From Zasmidium citrigriseum (lineage: Eukaryota; Ascomycota; Dothideomycetes; Mycosphaerellales; Mycosphaerellaceae), in the NCBI GenBank assembly GCA_002786025.1, contig NHNW01000057.1, forward strand, positions 62,001 to 126,000: 64,000 nucleotides of DNA. Direction: 5' to 3'. Both the position numbers and the translations under genes were made by a program. Below the pieces are notes generated by a model. It searched no databases, was not told the origin of the DNA, and saw only the letters and a list, made by a program, of their open reading frames with translations. Numbering within the stretch: the first letter of the stretch is position 1; each line of letters starts with the position of its first letter. This document shows positions 55,285-64,000 of the stretch, piece by piece.

Positions 55285-56313
55285 TCACATCGTTACGACC
55301 GCCTTCTTGGCCGACATCCCCTTCATGACTGTATCGACTGCCTCTTGTACGCTCTCCAATCCATGTCCAACGACCAAAGGCTCAGGCGCAGGAACATAGC
55401 TCCCGGACTCCAGAGCTGTGGGAAGAAAGCTGCCATAGATCTTCTCCGCAACATCGAAGTTCCCGAAATCGGCTCCATCGACAAAGTGCACTTCCATCCC
55501 TTCCATCTTGCTATCTTTGGGCGGTTTCGTGGTGATGACTCTCTTAACGCCGTCGATGTTCTTCATCGCCTTGGCGGCCATCTCCGTTGCTTCGCCGCCG
55601 ATGCAGTCCAGTGCTCCGACGACTTTCTTTCCTTCGAGCACTTTGGCGACATCCTCTACCGCGGTGGGCGAGTTGTAGTCGATGGCAACCTTGGCACCTA
55701 GCTTCTTGACATACTTGAAATTCTTTGGCGAAGCTGTCACGACGGGCTCGTAGCCCGCAGCAACCGCAAGCTGAGTAGCATTACACCCAACACTTGACGA
55801 ACCACCCCAGATCAGGACCGTCTCCCCATTGGATTCCCTTGCAGGTGTGGTAGGAAGTCGCAAACCCAGGTACGGCTCCTCTCGAAACAATGCACCCGCT
55901 GCACAACTCAACCCACACGGCACCACCACCGCCTTCTCAAAAGGCATCTCGTCCGGAATCTTGGCGCAGACATTCTCATTCAACACCACGGACTCCTGGA
56001 ACCCGCCCTCGGCAGGTTCTCCACGCATCATCCCGCCTGCGGTACCTATCACTCTGTCTCCGGCTTTGAGGCGCTTGACGGAGGGGCCGACGGATATGAT
56101 GGTGCCGGCGACGTCGACGCCGAGGATTGTCGGGTAGGTTAGGGGGAGGAAGGCGTGGAGTTGAAGGAGGCCGTCGATGGGTTGGATCGCCAGCGCGGCT
56201 GTTTTTATGAGGATTTGGTGGGGACCTGGTTGACCGACCGGGGCGTCTTTGATGGTGAAGGGACGGGCTTTGGGGGTGGGGAGGTAGGCGGCGCGGTTGG
56301 TGAGGGAGGTCAT
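55285..56313 (-). CDS. zinc-type MDR alcohol dehydrogenase / enoyl reductase-like
   Basis: Single exon, 342 aa, ATG at 56313. MDR fold: GroES-like half (TILGVDVAGTIISVGPSVKRLKAGDRVIG), then a Rossmann half with GGSSSVGCNATQLAVAAGY as nucleotide-binding loop. The catalytic zinc ligands of classic ADHs are not present, so it belongs to the zinc-independent quinone/enoyl-reductase side often annotated as zinc-binding oxidoreductase or CipB-like. It reduces activated double bonds or carbonyls with NADPH. It converges with the C2H2/Zn2Cys6 regulator, ending about 120 bp from it. Confidence 0.88.
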   Translation of the reverse strand: MTSLTNRAAYLPTPKARPFTIKDAPVGQPGPHQILIKTAALAIQPIDGLLQLHAFLPLTYPTILGVDVAGTIISVGPSVKRLKAGDRVIGTAGGMMRGEPAEGGFQESVVLNENVCAKIPDEMPFEKAVVVPCGLSCAAGALFREEPYLGLRLPTTPARESNGETVLIWGGSSSVGCNATQLAVAAGYEPVVTASPKNFKYVKKLGAKVAIDYNSPTAVEDVAKVLEGKKVVGALDCIGGEATEMAAKAMKNIDGVKRVITTKPPKDSKMEGMEVHFVDGADFGNFDVAEKIYGSFLPTALESGSYVPAPEPLVVGHGLESVQEAVDTVMKGMSAKKAVVTM

Positions 56314-58078
56314 GTTGGCGAATGCGAGGAGATGAGTTGAAGATGTGAGTTGATCGACTTATCATCCTGTGCGCATTTTATATTAACGTTTGAATCTATC
56401 TACAGACCATGCTCATGGCACACCGGCCTCGGCATCCACATCTGAGCTCTAAATCCGCAGCCTTGCTTGACGACCGGGGCTAGCCGCTTCTCGGTGAGCA
56501 CTTCTGCCCTTGATACGAACTGGAGTTACTCTCGTCAAGCCTGCCTTTGAAAATCATGGACGGGACCGGAGTCGGTTTTATTCCTCTGCGTGGCGACCAT
56601 TGGGTTTGTTATGTCAGCTTTCGAAAGGAGGCTTTCGGGTTCTGGCGCCCGAATGTCCGTAGCACAGTTGATTGGTCGGTTATGGAGGAATGAGTTAGGT
56701 GTTTGGGGTCAGGTTCGCTGCTTTGATAGAGACTCTCGATTGGAAGCTGTACTTTCGCGAGAAAGACTGGAAACCGGATCTGACTTGGCGCTATTGTGGC
56801 AGCTCGGTCGGCAGGTATGGACATACCTACGGCTTCGAGCACTCTTTGTCGTGGTTGGCCAATCCTCGATATGTGACGGGGACTTGACGTTCTGGGATAC
56901 TGCCACCTTGCACTCGACGCACGCTGGGCCCAAAAGAAGGAGTACAAGCCTGCGTGCGTTTCGGCGTACATTCGAACGTTTGGGAAAAGAGAACAATCGA
57001 TGGCTGGCCCCAGGGGAGATACCTTCTGCCTGAAAACATGAGCGGCGTTCCCGGGCAACGTTTCGAGCTTCGACGTCTGTTACAAGAATAAAGGCACCTC
57101 GAATTCGGTGTTTCGACGGCTCGCATGCGACTACTCGGGAACGACAGTCCGGACATATTCAATCTGCCCAGCCACATGAACGAAGATGAAGTTCATCTCA
57201 TCGACCTTCGACATGTCTTGCGAGAATGGAACACCAACATGTGTGGTACCGCATCTCCGTTACAGCTGAGCTCTAGGTGGCTGTCGTACACGTTGTTTGC
57301 GGACTACTGTTGACAGCTCAATCGGGGACAACAAGCGGTGGAGTAGAAACAGGTACCATAACATGCGGAATTTTGAATGTATTCGGGAACCCAAGGCCCA
57401 TCGCACGGACTCTATCGGCTCTGGAGTCGTCTTACAGGACTGAAGTACCACAGGAGCCAACATGTCAAGTTTGATGTCAGTGTTCCTCATGGGCGAGCAA
57501 CGGGTGGCTATTGCACCAGTCTTTATCTGTCAGCGGTCTCTCACGAGGACGCAATGGGCGGTGGGAAAGACACAGACAGCATGTGCTGTGCCATGCCTCA
57601 TACGCAGCTCGACTGGTCAGATGTGAGCGCCACCGTCGGCGAGTCCTTGAACTCAGTTTGGGCGAAAGGAGCAACCACCAAGGCCCGATTGAAGGTACAT
57701 TCTTTGACTCAGAGAGGCAGAACATGATGTTCTATTAGGACAGATGGACGCTCAGGTCAGGCCAGCTCGCAAATCCCTCCGCCATGCCGTGTACTTCAGT
57801 CAGCCACACCTTTGCCAAGGCGTCGAGACCCAGCAAGACCGTTGAATCCGACAGGCTCGGAGGCGTCTCCGTTCAGTCACAACGCAGCCTCGTGCGCCTC
57901 CAACGGACTAGACGCTACTGTACCTGTCACTTCTTACTCTACAGGATTGAAAATCTCAGGCGAGCCAGGACAACCACTATACGTACTTCTAGGCACGGCA
58001 ACATGTTTGTCGTACAAGATATGGCGGGCTCGTGCTACCTGACCGACTTTCTTCCCTTCTCTCTCCACCCGGGACACT
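56314..58078. other. 1.8 kb gene-poor stretch near the transposon island
   Basis: Many overlapping frames of 60-150 codons lie on both strands, none with ATG plus motif support. Base composition is normal and CA/TG are abundant, so RIP has not reached it. It may be long promoter sequence for the secreted protein or decayed coding DNA. Confidence 0.4.
56375..56382 (-). promoter_or_regulatory. possible TATA box of the MDR gene
   Basis: On the minus strand TATAAAAT lies about 60 bp before the ATG at 56313, a normal spacing for a short 5' UTR. Confidence 0.4.
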
Positions 58079-59773
58079 ATGAGACTCATTCCTACCCTGG
58101 CCAGTGCCGCCCTCTATATCACATCTTCCTTGGCCCAGATCAATGCGGCCGATGTCAAAGCCGCCCCGTTCTGTGGAGCAACTGGCCGTCCAACAACCAC
58201 ACCCTACTGGAAATTCGCAGGCAACGCGCTAGCTACGAGAGAACGCTGCGGTCAAGTCTGTAGCGGCGACTCTCGATGTGCCTCCTTCGCTGTGGGCAAC
58301 GGCGTCTGTATGCACTTTTCCACCGCTGCGTCAAGCAACTTTGTCTACGACACACGAAGCTCGTCAACGAAATACCAGTTCTTTGATCAGGCTTGCGCCT
58401 CATCGACTTCGACGTGCAGGGTCTTGGGCAACGATGCTGGAAAGCCGGCTTCCTTCGACTTGTCGCTGAAAGATGCGAGCCTTACCAAATGCAGTGCAAG
58501 ATGCAAGAACAATCCGAGTTGCAAGAGCTTCGCCGTTGGTTTGCTCACTTGCCGTCTTTACAAGAGCGTTGTTGCAGGGAACCTCCGGGAGAGTTCTCTG
58601 GGCTTGTTCGCTCTGTGGGATGTCAGCTGTCCCTTGACGATCCCCAGCGCAGCAGTCTCTCCAACTGATGGTACCACTCCGACGACTGGACCCACGGGAG
58701 GCTCACCTGGCGAGGGCGCAGCACCGACACAGACTGTCACCACGCCAGTTCCTCCTTCTGGCGACAGTCCATCGCTCACTGCAATTGACGACACTGCCTA
58801 TCCATCAGACGACCCGAGCTTCTTCGACAACTACACCTACGACGATGACCCACTTCCGACGGTGACTGATATGGGCACGGCTCCAGCTTCTACTGGCCTA
58901 CCGCATCCAACGGACCAGCCAGATCCCCCGTGCCTGGTGGATGTCACCAACACAAACTCGCAATTTGTAAGACTTAATAATTCTGTGATGTTGGAGGAGC
59001 TCCTGACGATAATGTAGAGACTCGCCGGCTCCGACCTGGTTCCTTTCGAAGCCAGACCAGCTGCATCCCCAACCGCACTTGGTCCCATTGTGGCGCCAAC
59101 CTCTGAGGCTCAAGCTAATGCCATGGGCCCTGCTCGAGACTACAAAGTCCCACTTTTCTACTTTCAAATGGTAGCCGGAAGCAGCCTTTACGACATCGTT
59201 CTCGCTTCGACACCACCACGTTATGTCGCCAAGCTGACGAACGCCACCGTCATTCTCGTCGACAAGTCGTATCCTGCTGTCACTCGTCTTGACGCTAGCC
59301 GGAGTGTTATCACGACGTTGTTCGGTGTTACCTGTCAAGGACGTGTGACGATCACTCAGAATGGACAGCAACTTACCTGGGACGTCAGCGGACAGACTTC
59401 GAAAATCGTGGCCGGCCAAGCAGCAAAGGGAGTCATGGCTGTACCGCTTCGCAAGACATCCACTGCAACCCGAGATGTTGAACTTCGAGCTCGTGGTGAA
59501 CGACATCATCGACGGAGCCTTTGGACCGAGGGTGCCGCACCGCGTTGTCCTAAAATGCCACCAGATCTCTACTCCAGAGTTAGAGATGGTGCACGAGCGC
59601 CTTCAAAGAACGGCTGTGGCCCTGCGAATGGAGTAGACCTGGATATTTATTTCCCCAAACAATTTGGAGAACCACAGCCGCCTCCATTTTCACACTGTCC
59701 CATTTGCTGGACTACATCCACCGCTCCCGCTAAACCCAATCGAAAGCTACACAGTCGCCCAGGCCTTCTTTGA
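58079..59773 (+). CDS. secreted cysteine-rich PAN/apple-like protein, C-terminus possibly damaged
   Basis: Two exons, 58079-58966 and 59018-59773, give 547 aa; the 51-nt intron has GTAAGA, CTGAC and TAG. A signal peptide (MRLIPTLASAALYITSSLAQ) is followed by two similar cysteine-rich modules (about 30-110 and 112-185), each with C-x3-C and CxSFAVG-type cores as in PAN/apple domains. Next comes a Thr/Pro/Ser linker, then an unrecognised domain (about 330-440). Near the end is SKNGCGPANG; a similar Asn-Gly-Cys-Gly segment precedes the active site in fungal secreted phospholipase A2 proteins. The expected His-Asp-x-Cys-Tyr segment is absent, and the frame stops about 100 bp before the RIP island, so the 3' end may be lost. 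It is extracellular; the function is unknown. Confidence 0.65.
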
Positions 59774-60659
59774 AAGGAGCCTGGACGTTAGTTTGGCTCA
59801 AAACAATGTTCCGCTGTTCTTATGTTCCTGTAATCCCTTGTTCTCGTCTTCCTTAGTCTTCTCTATACTATGTCTTCGCTTCTATCGGCTAATAGATCTC
59901 TAGAGATTTTCTAGAAAGGTAATATCGACTTCGTCTCGCTACCTAGAGTCGAGAAATCGATAGAAGTTAGACGTAGGTAAATATTCTTCGTCGTAAAGCT
60001 AACTCGAAGCTAGGTACGTAGATCGTAGTATACGCGGGAATATTATATACTAGCTATTACGTAGCTCGTGCTTCTAGCTACGCGTAGAGTCTAAAATTTA
60101 CGACTTAGCTTCGCGACTTTGTAACGAAGGCTTTACGAACTCGATTTTATAAAAGCGACGTCTTAAGCGATACTACGACTCTAAAAGCAAAGGCGTATAT
60201 ACGTCTTAGAACCCTAGATCGATTTATGTCCTTGTCGCGTCTATAGAGGGCGTAAGACACGCCTAGGAAGACGAGAATAAGAGATTATAGGAACATAGGA
60301 ATATAAGAACATTATTTTAAGCTAAACTAACGTCTAGGCCCCTACCCTTTCTATTAGCTATAAGAACGCTTCTTTTCTAAAACCGTACTTACCCCTTCTC
60401 TCTATCTATCGACGCGAGATACTTTTAATACTACGACTTCGCCTCTAATATACTTCTCGGTATCTTTCTTCGAAACAATATACCTCTTTTAGATATACGC
60501 CTTAACTAACGCGCGCGTCGATATAGAGTAGTTATTCGTATAACATCTAAAGAATTATTTATATATAACTTTCGTATAGCGTCTTCCGCTATATTTCCTT
60601 TACCTTATCTAATATAGTCCGTATATTACTACTACTAAGAATGTAGTCTATAATACTAT

Positions 60660-61058
60660 ATATACTAGAAAACTCTAGCTATAATTATAGTATAGGTACT
60701 TTAAGGACTTAGGCTTTCCTACCTTTTATTGCCCTTTAGTACTAGATAAGCTACTAATAGTCCCGACTTCTTAGGTTTTACTACTATTAACTCTATACCC
60801 TTTAGTCCTAATACTCTAGTATTATTATCCGGCTATAGCCCCTTTAGTATAGTTCCGTAGCTCGACCTATCGCGACTATATAAAAGATTCTTCCTTTTTC
60901 GCCTTAACTCGGAAATACGATCTAGGATCTTCTTATCTATAATCCTCTAGCTATAGTTAAGGGTAATATCTCTCCGTATAGGCGGTATCTCTTTTAACTC
61001 CTAGCCCTTACTATATATAATTACCCTTATACTAGCGCTAAAATAGTATACCTTAACC
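60660..61058 (-). pseudogene. unassigned minus-strand frame inside the RIP island
   Basis: A minus-strand frame of about 130 codons is interrupted only by TAG and TAA, never TGA, as expected for RIP-hit Gln and Trp codons. It contains a basic stretch RISELRRKRKNLLYSRDRSS. No retroelement domain is recognised, so it may belong to a different element in the opposite direction or be chance. Confidence 0.25.
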
Positions 61059-62039
61059 TACCTCCCCTAGCTAGTACTAATCTTAGAGTTTCTATTATTA
61101 TTAAGATTAGACCTTAGTAGTAGGATCTTATCGAATAGATTCCGAATTACTCTATAAATATTATTCTCCTTAGCGTAGAACTTCCTTAATACTACCCTAT
61201 CTTACTATTCCTAAGTATTAGTAGTATCTAGAGCTTAATAGGTATTCTCTAATAAAGCGGGAGAGTATATTATATCCGTTATTAGTAGTCTTTCTAAGAA
61301 TAGACTTTAGAAGAGCCGTTAACGTAGGCTCTATATTCTCGCTATCTATCCTTAATAACTAAAGTATTCTAATAGTAACTAGATTAGTAACGTTATTAAC
61401 TATCCTTCTAAGTATATCTTATTAGTAGCTACTAATCTATAAATAAGGATTAAACTTATAATCTTCTCTATACGAACTAGTATATACTATAGTAGCTAGT
61501 CTATAATATTATAAAATCCCTTCTATCTAATCTTCTATTCTATTAGGATAGTCCGACTAGTAGCCTACTTATAAATATTTATACTAATTTCTAGCGTACT
61601 ATAAACGTTATCGTAAAGAACTCCTATATATATAGCGTCGGGTAATAGTATTTAGTATTATATAGATATCTAAATATACCGTATTATTATTACGGCTAGT
61701 ACCCGCTAGCTAGGCCTAGTATATAATAGAGCCTTAGCTACTCCTAGCTAGACTAGCCTAGAATAGCCTAGCGCGAGTAGAGTCTTCCCTAGAGGAAGCC
61801 TCCCTCTTTCCCTTTCCTTTCTCTCTCTATCGATTCGAGTAGTATCTATCTAAACGAGTTATTCTTATCTTTGCCTACCTTATACCTACGAACCTTATAT
61901 ACGAATCGATCCTAAAAGCGTATAACGAGATAAGAAATAGCTAGATCGAAAGTAACTCGATTAGCTAGCCTAGCTACTAAGGGCTCGAATATATTTAAGA
62001 AGACCCTCTAGAGTACTAGACTAGGCTAGTCTAGCCTAG

Positions 62040-63150
62040 CGGGGGTACTACCTAGTAACGACGAGGCGAGATCTAGGGCGGTTAATACCCCTAAAGAGCC
62101 TAAGAGCGAGAGACTCTAGCGAGAGATCGTACTCGAGACCTAGCGGGCTAAGTTACTTACCCTCTACTACTAATACGCTAAGGAAGAGGCTAGAATCGCC
62201 TAGCTAGACGCTATAGTAAGTATAGCGGCGCTTAGCCTAGGGTTAAGCGCCGCTAATATAGCCGCCGAAGAAGTTAGAGCTAGTAGCCTACCTAAGAGTA
62301 AGGAACTACTAGTCTTCGATAGGTCTAGTCGGACTAACTATAATAACTAGGTAAGGGCTCTCGAACGAGACTTCCGTCGCTTTAGCGGCTTCGAAGGGCG
62401 TAAGGACTATAAAATAGATAGAGTAGACGAGTATATATCCGTCGAGAAGTAAACCTACTAGTATCTACGCCTTACTACCCTCGAGTAGCCTATAAGCTAG
62501 ACTATTATAAAGGAGATTATACTTAATTCGATAGGCTCGGCGGAAGAACGCTAGTAGAGGGCCTATAATCGCCTTAAAGAGGCCTAGTAAGGGGATAAGA
62601 CACCTAGTAAGCTACTAGAAGAGATAAGAGTAGACTAGGCGGAGCTTAAAGAGGACTAAGAACCCGCTATAATTCGCGACTTCTACTTAGCGTTAAGTAT
62701 AGAGGTCTAGTAGAGATTAGTAGTATACTCGACTAAGCCTACTACGCTAAGCTAGGTAGAAGACTAGGCTAGCGAGGCCTACCGCCTTATAAGGCTAGCC
62801 GCGTAGAAGCGTTACGAGGTATAGAACGCGCGTAGGAATAACGATAATAGGCGGCCGAAGAGGGGTACTAGAGACGATCCGTCCCTACTACGCTACTAGC
62901 GTAGTAGTAACGAAGCTAAGAGGAGGTCTAACCTAGGCTAGAATAGACCTAGTAAGGCCCTATTCTACTAAAGGGAACCGCCTACGTACTATATATACCG
63001 CTAGGTTAGTTATAAGTCTAATACCTACCTTAATAACGCTAGCTTAAAGCTAAAGGATAGGGCGCTAAAGGAAGCCTAGGCCCCTACCCTCTAGCTAAGA
63101 GAGTAGTAGGCTATATCTATTATAGTAAGGTATAGCGTAGGGCCGTAGAG
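62040..63150 (+). pseudogene. gag of a Ty3/gypsy element, RIP-inactivated
   Basis: Read in the frame with codons starting at 62102, the protein follows fungal gypsy Gag: KELLVFDRSSRTNYNN, RALERDFRRFSGFEGRKDY, LLEEIRVD and EPAIIRDFYLALSIEV can be seen. About twenty TAG/TAA stops interrupt it and none is TGA. A CCHC zinc knuckle is recognisable at 62987-63028, where all three Cys positions and the His position are now Tyr (TGC to TAC, CAT to TAT). The gene cannot be functional. Confidence 0.85.
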
Positions 63151-64000
63151 CCTAGCGCCCGCCGTAGGGACCCCCTTAACCGCCTTATTAAGGTTTAGAT
63201 TAAACTAAAAGGGCGGGCGATACGTACCCTTATAGATAGCGGCGCTAATAGTAACTTCCTTAGTACTATACTAGCTAAGGAACTAGATATATAGGTTAAA
63301 GGGAAGTAGGCTATCTTAGTAGTAACCCTTAATAGTAATATCCTACGTACGTATAGGTATAGTACTATACTAATACTAGTTAAGGATACCTTAGGTTAAG
63401 GGCGAGAAGGCCTAGTATAGTTCGAACTAGGCGATATCTATAGGTACGATATCGTACTAGGGATACCCTAGCTTAAGATATATAACCCTAGGATCGACTT
63501 CTCTACTAAGTACCTATAGTAGCCTAGTAAGACTATCCCTAAGCGATAGAGAGTAGCCGTAGTAGGCGCTACTAAGTTTACTAGTATAGCTACGGACCCT
63601 AGCGTAGCTACCTTTAGGCTAGACCCTAAGGGAGATATAGTATAGACTAGGCTAGAAGAGGGTATTCCGGTAGCGTACTAGTCGTATATAGACGTATTCT
63701 TAGCTAAAGCTAGCTTCTTACTAGCCGAGTATAGGCCTAGCGATCTCGCTATCGAACTCGTTAAGAGAGCTAAACCCCTATAGGGTCTACTCTACCCCTT
63801 ATTAGAGGTAGAATTAGCCGTATTACGTAACTATATCGCTACTAACCTAGAGAGGGGGTTTATTCGGTACTCGTCCTCGCTAGCTAGGGCCCCTATCCTT
63901 TTCGCTAAGAAGAAGGATAGTACTCTCTACCTCTACGTAGACTATTATAGGCTTAACTTAGTTACTATTAAGAATAGGTATACTCTACCCCTAATCTAGG
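63150..64000 (+). pseudogene. pol (protease and start of reverse transcriptase), RIP-inactivated, runs off the window
   Basis: The protease active-site motif LIDSGANSNFLS lies at 63229-63264 with its Asp codon intact, followed by DIVLGIP at about 63449-63469 and the YNPRIDF segment. The reverse transcriptase begins near 63890 with [20 protein letters not shown] and continues into the window edge. The pol frame is one base behind the gag frame, consistent with a -1 frameshift between the two in the original element. Stops are TAG/TAA only. Confidence 0.85.

Larger units (their letters stand above)
59880..64000. mobile_element. RIP-mutated island with Ty3/gypsy LTR-retrotransposon remains
   Basis: From about 59880 to the window end CpA and TpG are almost absent (some tens at most in 4.1 kb, against several hundred expected), TpA is very high and CpG is retained. 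This is the signature of repeat-induced point mutation, which turns CpA into TpA on either strand. The border is sharp: CA and TG are normal up to about 59870. The segment 61740-64000 reads as a + strand Ty3/gypsy element (gag, protease, start of reverse transcriptase); 59880-61740 is unassigned and may hold an LTR, leader or a second element. The element continues past the window. Confidence 0.9.

Noticed and set aside
56590..57738. Cluster of overlapping 60-150 codon frames
   Set aside because: Frames occur on both strands without motifs, signal peptides or consistent splice options; no gene could be supported.

Overview
The window is nuclear DNA of a filamentous ascomycete (Pezizomycotina). 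Genes are dense and on both strands, introns are about 50 nt with GT..AG ends, and several genes encode Zn2Cys6 regulators. The right-hand 4.1 kb shows extreme repeat-induced point mutation (RIP). A Dothideomycete is plausible, but that is inference only. All intron borders below were placed by eye from splice signals, frame continuity and protein motifs.

Left part (0-12.6 kb): an NmrA-like reductase, a Zn2Cys6 regulator whose zinc cluster is completed by an 11-nt microexon, an alpha/beta hydrolase converging on it, a Zn2Cys6/hexapeptide-acetyltransferase fusion, a 3 kb gene-free stretch with palindromes, a small 2EXR/F-box-like gene with a doubtful frame change, and mitochondrial ribosomal protein uL3m.

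Middle (13-36 kb): a small membrane-type protein, then an array of six diverged ~350 bp units, each with an E-box-like and a TATA-like motif (14.9-16.9 kb). Next come MPP10 and a divergent P450, a 2OG-Fe(II) oxygenase, a Cys-3/MetR-type bZIP, a second degenerate repeat field (26.5-28.1 kb), a 616-aa unknown, an aldo/keto reductase and a 131-aa unknown. At 33-38.5 kb a divergent pair stands out. One gene joins a protein kinase, a SAM domain, YGPG repeats and six C2H2-like fingers. The other joins a HeLo-like N-terminus to a pseudokinase, which recalls the MLKL layout.

Right part (39-59.8 kb): a secreted GH5, a methyltransferase, a secreted LIP-type lipase, a tRNA-Leu(AAG) remnant whose 5' acceptor strand is replaced, an intracellular-type GH3 beta-glucosidase, a MetE-like protein, GPI10 mannosyltransferase, a C2H2+Zn2Cys6 regulator, a zinc-type MDR oxidoreductase, and a secreted cysteine-rich PAN-like protein on the edge of the RIP island.

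59.88-64 kb: CpA and TpG have almost vanished while CpG is kept. Within it the gag, protease and reverse transcriptase of a Ty3/gypsy element can still be read on the + strand, with TAG/TAA stops and Cys/His-to-Tyr changes as RIP predicts.
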